This document shows, one piece after another, positions 1 to 7,954 of a stretch of DNA of 64,000 nt. The position numbers were made by a program, and so were the translations under genes. Under the pieces are notes generated by a model. That model was not told where the DNA came from. It ran no database searches and saw nothing but the letters and a program-made list of their open reading frames with translations. The stretch lies in the NCBI GenBank assembly GCA_937958265.1, contig CALGNX010000003.1:1-64000 (forward strand). The letters run 5' to 3'. The DNA comes from an uncultured Algibacter sp. GTDB taxonomy: Bacteria > Bacteroidota > Bacteroidia > Flavobacteriales > Flavobacteriaceae. Positions within the stretch are counted from its first letter, which is position 1; the number at the start of each line of letters is the position of its first letter.

Positions 1-94
<94 letters not shown>

Positions 95-116
95 TAATTT
101 AAACGACGCACTTTTA

Positions 117-210
117 GCGTTAAGGATAGCAGTGGATAGCCCACAGCATTGACGCCTTAGCGACAAATGCGAGGACTTGGAACGTATAGCCTGACCCTTG
201 TGGTAACGCC
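117..210 (+). repeat. dispersed ~90-nt structured element, copy A
   Basis: This is the first of three related elements in the window. It begins GCGTTAAGGAT, contains AGCCCACAGC and GAGGACTTG in the middle, and ends AGCCTGACCC ... TAACGCC. The 5' GCGTTA can pair with the 3' TAACGC, which makes an outer stem. It is the most diverged copy. It lies in the sense orientation 90 bases before thrS and just upstream of the thrS promoter. The layout resembles the Flavo-1 RNA motif family as I remember it from Bacteroidota; this was not checked. Confidence 0.6.
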
Positions 211-246
211 ATAATAACATTTAAAATTATATATCCATTATGTTGG

Positions 247-277
247 TTTGTTTATACCCTTGAACTCATTATATTTG
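247..277 (+). promoter_or_regulatory. Bacteroidota-type promoter for thrS
   Basis: TTTG at 247-250 is followed by exactly 19 bases and then TATATTTG at 270-277. This matches the Bacteroidota housekeeping consensus (TTTG, 19-21 bases, TAnnTTTG). The -7 box ends 22 bases before the thrS ATG, leaving a short leader with no room for a T-box. Confidence 0.65.
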
Positions 278-299
278 TGTTTGAATTTGAATTTTATTT

Positions 300-2234
300 A
301 TGATACATATTACCTTACCAGATGGCAGTATAAAAACGTTTGATGCAGGCGTTACACCTATGGATGTTGCTAAAAGCATTAGTGAAGGCTTTGCTAGAAA
401 CGTTATTTCTGCAAATTATAATGGTACTACAGTGGAAACAGTAACGCCTTTAACAACCGATGGGACGTTAGTTTTATATACTTGGAAAGATGATAACGGA
501 AAAACTGCTTTTTGGCATAGTTCGGCACATGTTTTAGCGCAAGCTATAGAGGAGCTTTATCCTAATGCTAAATTAACTATTGGGCCAGCTATTGAAAATG
601 GTTTTTATTATGATGTTGATTTTGGGTCTCATTCCATATCTGAAAAAGACTTTAAGGCTATTGAGGTGAAAATGCTAGACATTGCTAGAGGCAAACATGA
701 TTTCAATCTACGGGCTGTTTCTAAAGCTGATGCCCTATCGTTTTATGAAGGTAATAGTTTTAAAACGGAGCTAATTGAGAATTTGGAAGATGGTACAATA
801 ACGTTTTGTGATCATTCCTCTTTTACAGATTTATGCCGTGGTGGACATATCCCGAATACAGGTATTATTAAAGCTGTTAAATTATTAAGTGTTGCGGGTG
901 CCTACTGGAGAGGCGATGAAAAAAACCAGCAACTAACTCGTGTTTATGGCATATCGTTCCCTAAGCAAAAAGAGCTAACCGCGTATTTAGCACTACTTGA
1001 AGAAGCTAAAAAACGTGACCATAGAAAACTTGGTAAAGAATTAGAGCTTTTTACGTTTTCGCAAAAAGTAGGACAAGGTCTTCCTTTATGGCTACCCAAA
1101 GGTGCTGCTTTACGTGAAAGATTGGAGAATTTTTTAAAGGCTGCTCAAAAAAAAGCTGGCTACGAAATGGTTATTACCCCCCATATTGGACAAAAAGAGC
1201 TTTATGTTACCTCTGGGCATTATGCTAAATATGGTGAAGATAGTTTTCAGCCTATATTAACACCTAAGGATAATGAAGAGTTTTTACTAAAACCTATGAA
1301 CTGCCCACACCATTGTGAGGTTTATAATAATTTCCAATGGAGTTATAAAGATTTACCTGTTCGTTACGCGGAATTTGGTACTGTTTATAGATATGAGCAA
1401 AGTGGTGAACTACATGGACTAACTCGAGTTAGGGGTTTTACCCAAGATGATGCTCATATATTTTGCACACCACAACAATTGGACGAGGAGTTTAAAAATG
1501 TTATCGATTTAGTACTATATGTATTTGGATCGTTAGGATTTGAAAACTTTACAGCGCAAGTTTCTGTTAGAGACCCTAAAAACCCTGACAAATATATTGG
1601 TGATGTATCCAACTGGGAAAAAGCAGAACAAGCTATTATTAATGCAGCTACAGATAAAGGTTTAGATTTTATTATTGAAGAAGGTGAGGCTGCTTTTTAT
1701 GGCCCCAAGTTAGACTTTATGGTAAAAGATGCCTTAGGCAGACGCTGGCAATTGGGTACCATTCAGGTAGATTATAACTTGCCTGAGCGTTTTGAACTAT
1801 CGTATAAAGGTAGTGACAATGAATCGCACAGACCTGTTATGATACACCGTGCACCGTTTGGTAGTATGGAACGTTTTATAGCTTTACTATTAGAACATAC
1901 AGGAGGTAATTTCCCGCTTTGGCTCATGCCAACACAGGCAATACTTCTATCTATTAGCGAGAAATATGAAAAATACGCCGAAAAAGTTTTAAATTTGCTA
2001 GAAAATAACGAAATTCGCGCAATTGTTGATCATAGAAATGAGACCATTGGTAAGAAGATAAGGGAAGCAGAAATGCAAAAACATCCTTATATGATTATTA
2101 TTGGCGAACAAGAAGAGCAAGAAAATAAAATTACTGTGAGACAACATGGTGGAGAAGATTTAGGTATGATATCCATTCAAGATTTCTCAGCACTAATTAA
2201 AGAAGAGATTAAAAAAACGTTAAAAGCGTTTTAA
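300..2234 (+). CDS. thrS: threonyl-tRNA synthetase
   Basis: This cytoplasmic enzyme charges tRNA-Thr with threonine and hydrolyses mischarged Ser-tRNA-Thr. At 644 residues it has the full bacterial architecture. The N-terminal TGS domain covers about 1-62. The editing domain carries the HxxxH pair H73/H77 and the CRGGH motif (C179, H183), at nearly the same numbers as in E. coli. The class II catalytic core has the zinc ligands C335 in MNCPHHC and H386 in DDAHIF. The anticodon-binding domain occupies roughly the last 100 residues. The ATG start lies 22 bases downstream of a clear promoter. It is the first gene of thrS-infC-rpmI-rplT, a conserved bacterial order. No T-box or obvious operator is visible in the short leader. 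Confidence 0.97.
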   Translation: MIHITLPDGSIKTFDAGVTPMDVAKSISEGFARNVISANYNGTTVETVTPLTTDGTLVLYTWKDDNGKTAFWHSSAHVLAQAIEELYPNAKLTIGPAIENGFYYDVDFGSHSISEKDFKAIEVKMLDIARGKHDFNLRAVSKADALSFYEGNSFKTELIENLEDGTITFCDHSSFTDLCRGGHIPNTGIIKAVKLLSVAGAYWRGDEKNQQLTRVYGISFPKQKELTAYLALLEEAKKRDHRKLGKELELFTFSQKVGQGLPLWLPKGAALRERLENFLKAAQKKAGYEMVITPHIGQKELYVTSGHYAKYGEDSFQPILTPKDNEEFLLKPMNCPHHCEVYNNFQWSYKDLPVRYAEFGTVYRYEQSGELHGLTRVRGFTQDDAHIFCTPQQLDEEFKNVIDLVLYVFGSLGFENFTAQVSVRDPKNPDKYIGDVSNWEKAEQAIINAATDKGLDFIIEEGEAAFYGPKLDFMVKDALGRRWQLGTIQVDYNLPERFELSYKGSDNESHRPVMIHRAPFGSMERFIALLLEHTGGNFPLWLMPTQAILLSISEKYEKYAEKVLNLLENNEIRAIVDHRNETIGKKIREAEMQKHPYMIIIGEQEEQENKITVRQHGGEDLGMISIQDFSALIKEEIKKTLKAF

Positions 2235-2306
2235 AAATAGAAACATTAAAATATATACACCTATAATAAGGTGAAAATAATAAGTTTAATTTAAAATCAT
2301 AAGGCC

Positions 2307-2852
2307 ATAGCAATTAGAAGAAGACATCAACCGAGAAGGGTTTCACAAGAGGATAAACATAAGATTAACTCTAAAATTACTGCACAACAACTACGTCTTG
2401 TTGGAGATAATGTGGAAATTGGTATATATACCAAAGGTGACGCTATGCGAATAGCAAACGAACAAGAGTTAGATTTAGTAGAAATATCTCCTAATGCAGA
2501 TCCACCTGTTTGTAAGGTTATGGATTATAAAAAGTTTCTTTATGAGCAGAAGAAACGAGATAAAGCTTTAAAATCGAAAGCAACAAAAGTTATCATTAAA
2601 GAAATTCGTTTTGGTCCTAATACGGATGATCATGATTATGACTTTAAAAAGAAGCATGCTGAAAAGTTTTTGAAAGAAGGTGCTAAACTAAAAGCTTTTG
2701 TGTTTTTTAAAGGACGATCTATAATTTTTAAGGAAAAAGGACAGATTTTATTATTAAAGTTAGCTCAAGACCTTGAAGAATTTGGAAAAGTTGAACAAAT
2801 GCCTCGTTTAGAAGGTAAACGTATGACGATGTTTATAGCTCCAAGAAAGTAG
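2307..2852 (+). CDS. infC: translation initiation factor IF-3 (AUA start)
   Basis: IF-3 binds the 30S subunit, keeps it apart from 50S and proofreads start-codon choice. The core carries the family sequence DLVEISPNADPPVCKVMDY, and the C-terminal domain follows (KEIRFGP, DDHDY, KAFVFFKGR). The first usual start codon is GTG at 2412, which would delete about 35 residues of the N-terminal domain. The frame is open upstream and encodes AIRRRHQPRRV then KINSKITAQQLRLVGDN, typical of Bacteroidota IF-3. It has no ATG, GTG or TTG there; the family-like start falls on ATA at 2307, with ATT at 2313 as an alternative. This gives 181 residues. Rare AUU-type starts are known for infC and let IF-3 repress its own translation, so the odd codon is probably functional. 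The gap from thrS is 72 bases. Confidence 0.9.
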   Translation: MAIRRRHQPRRVSQEDKHKINSKITAQQLRLVGDNVEIGIYTKGDAMRIANEQELDLVEISPNADPPVCKVMDYKKFLYEQKKRDKALKSKATKVIIKEIRFGPNTDDHDYDFKKKHAEKFLKEGAKLKAFVFFKGRSIIFKEKGQILLLKLAQDLEEFGKVEQMPRLEGKRMTMFIAPRK

Positions 2853-2962
2853 ATAAAAAACTATTAGGTACATACCTTTAGTAATAAACTATGCTGAAAC
2901 TATTAAAAATTAGAGACAGCAATAAAATAATTAAGCGAAATAATTAAAACTAGGAAAAGAAA

Positions 2963-3160
2963 ATGCCTAAAATGAAAACAAAATCTAGTGCCAAAAAGCG
3001 TTTTAAGCTTACAGGTACTGGTAAAATTAAAAGAAAGCACGCTTTTAAGAGTCACATCTTAACAAAGAAGTCTAAAAAGCGTAAGCTTAAATTAACTCAT
3101 GATGGTTTGGTACACAAAGCAGATGAGAATAATATTAAAACAATGATGCGTTTAAAATAA
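2963..3160 (+). CDS. rpmI: 50S ribosomal protein L35
   Basis: A 65-residue, strongly basic protein of the large ribosomal subunit. Length and sequence fit the family: it begins [14 protein letters not shown], followed by the [14 protein letters not shown] segment and the lysine-rich KKSKKRK stretch. It lies 110 bases after infC and 136 before rplT, on the same strand, in the conserved infC-rpmI-rplT arrangement. In other bacteria this operon is controlled by L20 binding to the mRNA. Confidence 0.96.
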   Translation: MPKMKTKSSAKKRFKLTGTGKIKRKHAFKSHILTKKSKKRKLKLTHDGLVHKADENNIKTMMRLK

Positions 3161-3207
3161 CGTATGTTTTAATAGGTTAAATTATTTATAAACCCTGGAG
3201 TTAGGCC

Positions 3208-3250
3208 GCTAAAAATGGAATTAGCAAATGTTAGTTCGAAATTTTTAGCC
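3208..3250 (+). promoter_or_regulatory. possible mRNA leader hairpin upstream of rplT
   Basis: GCTAAAAAT at 3208-3216 is complementary over nine bases to ATTTTTAGC at 3241-3249, enclosing a 24-base loop, in the rpmI-rplT spacer. L20 autoregulates through folded leader RNA in several phyla, so this is a plausible site. There is no direct evidence that L20 binds it. Confidence 0.3.
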
Positions 3251-3296
3251 AAAGTGTTTTTTAAGGAAACCGCCTACTACAAAACACATTAAAATT

Positions 3297-3641
3297 ATGC
3301 CAAGATCAGTAAATTCTGTAGCAAAAAGAGCTAGAAGAAAAAAAGTGCTTAAACAAGCAAAAGGTTACTTTGGAAGACGTAAAAACGTTTGGACAGTAGC
3401 AAAAAATGCAGTTGATAAAGCGATGCAATATTCGTACAGAGACCGTAGAGTAAAAAAGAGAACATTCCGTGCCTTATGGATTACGCGTATTAACGCAGGA
3501 GCCCGTTTACATGGATTATCTTATTCTCAATTTATGGGTAAATTAAAATCTAACGAGATTGAATTAAACCGTAAGGTTTTAGCTGACTTAGCTATGAATA
3601 ACCCTACTGCTTTTAAAGCCGTTGTTGAAAAAGTAAAATAA
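3297..3641 (+). CDS. rplT: 50S ribosomal protein L20
   Basis: A 114-residue basic protein needed for early 50S assembly. It has the standard start [19 protein letters not shown], then the long basic helix with GYFGRRKN and [24 protein letters not shown], and a C-terminal globular part ending [10 protein letters not shown]. Length matches the family exactly. It is the last gene of the translation operon and is followed 46 bases later by a strong terminator. Confidence 0.97.
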   Translation: MPRSVNSVAKRARRKKVLKQAKGYFGRRKNVWTVAKNAVDKAMQYSYRDRRVKKRTFRALWITRINAGARLHGLSYSQFMGKLKSNEIELNRKVLADLAMNNPTAFKAVVEKVK

Positions 3642-3687
3642 GGCACTTTGCCTATTGTAAAATCACAATATTCGCTTAATTAAAAGA

Positions 3688-3720
3688 AAATCCGATTCCG
3701 TGTGAATCGGATTTTTTTGT
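3688..3720 (+). terminator. rho-independent terminator after rplT
   Basis: TCCGATTC (3691-3698) pairs with GAATCGGA (3704-3711) around a five-base loop, and flanking A/T bases extend the stem. Seven T residues follow directly. This ends the thrS-rplT transcription unit. Confidence 0.85.
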
Positions 3721-4087
3721 TTTATTATTTTATTTCTTTTGAAAATAAAATAGATTTCTAAAACGAAGCCAATGACGATTTAATACAACTTATTGTAGAT
3801 GTTTAGTGCGGTGATTAACTAAATAAATAGGAAACAAACTGCAAGAGATTTCCTAAAAACACCAAAATACTATAATTAATTTTATACAATATTTATAAAT
3901 AGACTTACTCTAATAAAATTTTGGTTATTACCCTTGGGGCTTTAATTTATTATACCCCCTACTTTTATTTGGTTATAATCAATATTACTAACACTAAATA
4001 AATACTCTTCTTATTTAAGTATATTGCCAATATTATTAGTTGGCAGTTTTAATAACCAATTACATTGAAACTTAATATACAAAGCAT
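3721..4087. other. intergenic region without a recognisable gene
   Basis: AT-rich spacer between the rplT terminator and the HAD phosphatase gene. I see no ORF, RNA gene or repeat. The promoter of the downstream gene should lie here, but no convincing TAnnTTTG box was found. Confidence 0.5.
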
Positions 4088-4909
4088 ATGATATTATCTC
4101 AAATAAAGCTCGTTGTGTCCGACTTGGATGGCACCTTACTAAACTCCAAACACGAAGTAAGTTCTTTATTTTTTAAACTATTTGAAGATTTAAAAAAACA
4201 CGACATTCTTTTTGTTGCAGCAAGTGGTAGGCCTTATTATAGTATTACAGAGAAACTAAATACTATTAAGGATGATATTATAATTATTGCAGAAAATGGC
4301 GGTATTGCTATGGAGCAAAAACAGTTACTATTATCGACACCTTTAAACACCTCTAGATTAGTTGATATTACTAAAATAATAGATGCAAACCCTAATATTC
4401 ATCCCGTTTATTGCACTAAAAACAAAGCATATTTTAGTAATAAAAGTAGTGTTCAAGTAATTAGCACCTTACGAGAATACTATCCAAATTTTGACACTAC
4501 TGAAAATACCGATGCTATTGAAGAGGATATTATAAAAATTGCATTATACCATGCCAAAGACTCTGAGACTTACCTTTATCCATTATTCAAAACATTTGAA
4601 ACTGACTATGATGTAAAAATATCGGGCAAATATTTTTTAGATATTTCTGACCCCCTGGCAAATAAGGGTCATGCTCTTAATTTAATTCAACAGAAATATA
4701 ACATAACACCAGACCAGACACTTGTTTTTGGTGATTATAATAATGACTTAGAAATGCTAAAATTAGCCACATTTAGTGTTGCCATGGCTAATGCACACAA
4801 GAATGTACTAGCAGCTGCTAATTATAAAACTAAAAGTAACGATAATTTTGGAGTAGAAGTTGTTTTAAAACAATTACTAGATACAAAAGCTAATTTCCAA
4901 AAGCGGTAA
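4088..4909 (+). CDS. Cof-type HAD-IIB phosphatase
   Basis: A 273-residue haloacid-dehalogenase hydrolase of the Cof/YbiV type, which removes phosphate from small molecules such as sugar phosphates; the substrate cannot be told from sequence. Motif I is SDLDGTLLNS, with nucleophile D12 and acid D14. Motif II is the AASGR segment near residue 40. Motif IV is GDYNNDLEML from residue 215, with the paired magnesium-binding aspartates. The C2-type cap lies between them. It stands alone on the plus strand, and its last 20 bases overlap the 3' end of the convergent YjbQ-family gene. Confidence 0.85.
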   Translation: MILSQIKLVVSDLDGTLLNSKHEVSSLFFKLFEDLKKHDILFVAASGRPYYSITEKLNTIKDDIIIIAENGGIAMEQKQLLLSTPLNTSRLVDITKIIDANPNIHPVYCTKNKAYFSNKSSVQVISTLREYYPNFDTTENTDAIEEDIIKIALYHAKDSETYLYPLFKTFETDYDVKISGKYFLDISDPLANKGHALNLIQQKYNITPDQTLVFGDYNNDLEMLKLATFSVAMANAHKNVLAAANYKTKSNDNFGVEVVLKQLLDTKANFQKR

Positions 4910-5312
4910 TTACAAGTTTTCTTGAGCCACCACAATTACGATGCTCACAAAGATAAATGCCTTGCCATGTACCTAAATTAATAACACCATTTGAGATAGG
5001 TATATTTATAGAAGTATCTAATATGGAAGCTTTAATATGGGCAGGCATATCATCTGGACCTTCAAAAATATGCTTATAATGGGGCGCATTTTCTGGAATC
5101 ATCTTATTAAAGTGACTCTCAAAATCCATTCTTACAGTTGGATCTGCGTTTTCATTAATTGTTAAACTAGCAGAGGTGTGTTTTATAAAAACCTGGATTT
5201 GTCCTATTTTAATTTGGCTAAGCTCAGGAATTGCATTTAAAACATCTTTTGTTATTAAATGAAAACCTCTAGAATACGGTTTAAGATGTATCTCTTTTTG
5301 AAAAAATTTCAT
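4890..5312 (-). CDS. YjbQ / UPF0047 family protein (secondary thiamine-phosphate synthase-like)
   Basis: A 140-residue member of the small, widespread YjbQ family, sometimes annotated as secondary thiamine-phosphate synthase because overexpression of one member gave weak activity. Family hallmarks are HTSASLTINENADPTVR in the middle, PAHIKASILDTS, and the C-terminal GTWQGIYLCEHR, whose histidines are thought to bind metal. Start and length fit homologues, which usually have 130-140 residues. The physiological role is not established. Its 3' end overlaps the HAD phosphatase gene tail to tail by 20 bases. Confidence 0.85.
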   Translation of the reverse strand: MKFFQKEIHLKPYSRGFHLITKDVLNAIPELSQIKIGQIQVFIKHTSASLTINENADPTVRMDFESHFNKMIPENAPHYKHIFEGPDDMPAHIKASILDTSINIPISNGVINLGTWQGIYLCEHRNCGGSRKLVITAFGN

Positions 5313-5661
5313 AAAAACAATTAATATATATTTTTCATCATTTCAGTAACAACTCTTTTAAATTCTCTCTAATTTATATATTAAAAATCAACTTCTTCAT
5401 AACTCCTAATAAATATAAAACCGACTAAACCATATATAAACCTATTCATTTCCGCTTCTTCTAATAGCGCCACAATTAAATTTTTAGATGGTTTTACATC
5501 GCTATTTTCATCAAAAACATTAAAAGCCACTTAAAATGAATGAAAATAATTTACCTTATTGTATAATTATTTTTTTTAGAAGCTCTAATTCTATTGTTTT
5601 TAGTTTTTAATTGCTAGTTATACGCTATATTTTGAGGGTATTAAATTTAATATGCGCCAGT
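5313..5661. other. intergenic region without a recognisable gene
   Basis: AT-rich spacer upstream of the YjbQ gene and downstream of the 421-residue secreted protein gene; both are transcribed leftward. No ORF with coding character, no strong hairpin and no repeat was noticed. Confidence 0.45.
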
Positions 5662-6927
5662 TTATGTTTTTTGCTTTTTCTTTTTAGCTGCTGGAAACAA
5701 AACATTATTTAATATTAAACGATAACCAGGGGAAGTTGGATGCAGATCTAATTCTGTTTTAGCATCGCCTACCCTGTGTTGATAATCTTCCGGATCGTGA
5801 CCTCCATAAAATGTAAAAAAGCCTTTTCCTTTAATACCATGAATATACTTCGCTTCGCCATTAATTTTAGTTTCTCCTAATACTAGAACATTTGATTTAA
5901 TTTCCGATCTATTAAATGATGTGGTTTGCCCCATAAAACCTTTTACCAAAGCTGTATGGTTTTGGCACAACATAGTTGGTATAGCATCCCATTTTGCTGA
6001 AAAATCCATTAATGAGAAATAATCGGTTGTTTTAGGAATTTTTCGTTTTCGAGTCATATCTATAGAAGAAAACTCATAAACTTTAGGATTTCGCTCGAGT
6101 ATAAAATCTTTAAATGCAAATGTTTTATTATAATCAACCTTATTTTGATAGTTTGCTTCGCTGCCATCTCCATCAAACATAGGTTCGCAAATATCCAATC
6201 CCTCGGCAGATAAAGCAATATCAAAACTATCTGTAGCGCTGCACATAGCAAACATAAAACCACCACCAATTACATAATCTCTAATTTTTAATGCTACTGC
6301 CAATTTCTCTTCTGAAACTTTACTGTAACCTAATTTGTGAGCAAACTGTTCCGCTGCTTGTTTTTGTTCGATATACCATGATGATGCCCGATATTGTGTG
6401 TAAAATTTACCATATTGACCCGTAAAATCTTCGTGGTGTAAATGTAGCCAATCAAAAAGTAATAGTCCGTCGTTTAAAACTTCTTCATCATAAATAGTCT
6501 CATAAGGAATCTCTGCGTATTTTAAAACCATAGTAACGGCATCGTCCCATGGTTGTTTTCCGTTTGGTGTGTAAACTGCAATTTTCGGTGCCTTCTCTAA
6601 TACAACAGCTTCCATATTTTGGCTAGGACTTGCTATTATTTCTAAAATTTCTTGTGCTTTATCATTTGAAATAACATCAAAAGAAACACCTCTTATTTGA
6701 CACTCTTTTTGAATGCCGCTTGTATCGGGCAATAAGAAAGCGCCGCCCTTAAAATTTAGCAACCACTTTACCTTTAATTGTTTTTTTAAAGTCCAATATG
6801 TTATTCCGTAGGCTTTTAAATGATTTTTCTGGTTGTTCGCATCCATTGGAATTAAAATGTAAGATGCAAAAGCATTAAAATTGATAAACAATAATAAAAA
6901 TATAAATATTAGTTTCCTTGTATTCAA
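5662..6927 (-). CDS. exported conserved Bacteroidota protein (often labelled asparagine synthetase B)
   Basis: A 421-residue protein with a signal peptide (about 1-22, ending FNAFAS) and no other membrane segment, so it is probably periplasmic or secreted. Related flavobacterial proteins often carry the name asparagine synthetase B. However, I see no N-terminal glutaminase cysteine, no PP-loop (SGGxDS) motif and no AMP-binding fold, and the protein is exported. That name is therefore probably wrong. Visible features are a conserved WLHLHHEDFTGQYGKFY stretch, a CSATDSFDIAL segment and YHGGHDPEDYQHRV-like residues near the end (FYGGHDPEDYQHRVGD). The likely start is TTG at 6927, since no ATG precedes the signal peptide. 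Function unknown. Confidence 0.7.
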   Translation of the reverse strand: MNTRKLIFIFLLLFINFNAFASYILIPMDANNQKNHLKAYGITYWTLKKQLKVKWLLNFKGGAFLLPDTSGIQKECQIRGVSFDVISNDKAQEILEIIASPSQNMEAVVLEKAPKIAVYTPNGKQPWDDAVTMVLKYAEIPYETIYDEEVLNDGLLLFDWLHLHHEDFTGQYGKFYTQYRASSWYIEQKQAAEQFAHKLGYSKVSEEKLAVALKIRDYVIGGGFMFAMCSATDSFDIALSAEGLDICEPMFDGDGSEANYQNKVDYNKTFAFKDFILERNPKVYEFSSIDMTRKRKIPKTTDYFSLMDFSAKWDAIPTMLCQNHTALVKGFMGQTTSFNRSEIKSNVLVLGETKINGEAKYIHGIKGKGFFTFYGGHDPEDYQHRVGDAKTELDLHPTSPGYRLILNNVLFPAAKKKKQKT

Positions 6928-7358
6928 TGCACGTTATTTATTTGGGATTAAAAATTCAAGATAATTAAAATATGGACTTTCTTATATTTATTTAACAATC
7001 TTTTAGAATTGAGAAAGCAATATTTGAGCACAAATACCAAGTTAAGGATTAAATAGTACTTAAACCAGAAGTTGCGTTTATTAGTTGAATCTAGCAATAT
7101 TTATCACTTAATTATTCAAGCTATAATATGATGTGCTGTAAGTTTTACTATAGGTTTATGTATCCTGATAATATAGTGTACAGCACTATTAAACGGCTAA
7201 TGCATAATGTGGTTTTGTGTGGGCAATTGCATGATTTAAACATTAAAACTAATAAGATAAATTGAAGATAGAAAATCTGTAAAGAGTTTTATAAATTACA
7301 TAACACCGGTAATTAATTGTGGCACTATGTTGGTATTTGGTTGTTTTACATTTTAATC
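6928..7358. other. intergenic region with a spaced dyad
   Basis: No gene is visible. GTGCTGTA at 7133-7140 is repeated as TACAGCAC at 7179-7186, an eight-base inverted pair 38 bases apart. The significance is unclear. The region separates the secreted-protein gene from a frameshifted surface-protein gene. Confidence 0.4.
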
Positions 7359-7903
7359 TTATCTCATATTGGTTTGAGTTTTAAAATCCGATTTATTTTT
7401 TAAAGTGTTTACCTTGTTAATAAATTGCTGCATTTCGTTTGTTAATAACAGAATTTCGTTATTTTCCCAATATCTCGAATCATGTTTTCCTTTTAACTCA
7501 AACATGTCTTTGTTAATTTTATATTGTTCTTTGTGTCGTTCTAAAGCATAATCGGTAAGAATTGGTCTTACCATATTATTAAATTCAGAATTCTTTTCAA
7601 TTATAACTTCATCTAATTCATAGATATTCGGTTTAACATAAATAGTGTCATTACTAACCAAAAAATCGTAATCAAGTTCTAATTTTTCGTACGCAATATT
7701 TTGAATTGTAATTTTTTTAAGGTTTTTTCAAATTCAAAGATTCCATTTGCATTACTAATTGTATAGTTTTCTTCGCTAGAAATAGTTGCGTACTTAACAG
7801 GTAAATTGTCTACTTCATTCCAAACAATTCTAGTTAATTTAGATTGGCAATATGAATTAAAACAGGTTAAAACTATTAATACATAGGATATATTTAGTTT
7901 CAT
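7359..7903 (-). pseudogene. frameshifted carboxypeptidase-regulatory-like (CarboxypepD_reg) exported protein
   Basis: Two adjacent reading frames make one protein. The first (7903-7679) has a signal peptide ending FNSYCQ and the start of a CarboxypepD_reg-like beta-sandwich (YATISSEENYTISNANGIF), the domain found at the N-terminus of many Bacteroidota surface proteins. It stops shortly after TLKK. Adding one base to the T7 run at 7712-7718 (A7 on the coding strand) joins it smoothly to ITIQNIAYEKLELDYDFLVSN, then DTIYVKPNIYELDEVII and the second frame, which ends at 7359 (about 181 residues in all). The second frame has only a TTG candidate start inside the natural sequence, so it is not an independent gene. 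It could be a true pseudogene, a slippage-switched gene or a sequencing error. Confidence 0.75.
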
Positions 7904-7954
7904 ATATTCTCTTTAAACCCCTTATATTTACTCAATTTTATAGCTGTTTTAGAT

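Noticed and set aside
2412-2852. infC starting at the GTG codon 2412
   Set aside because: The upstream frame is open and encodes a conserved IF-3 N-terminus; starting at 2412 would remove about 35 residues.
7133-7186. Integron attC-like site at the spaced dyad
   Set aside because: The arms are only eight bases, the core site sequences are not convincing and no integrase is present.
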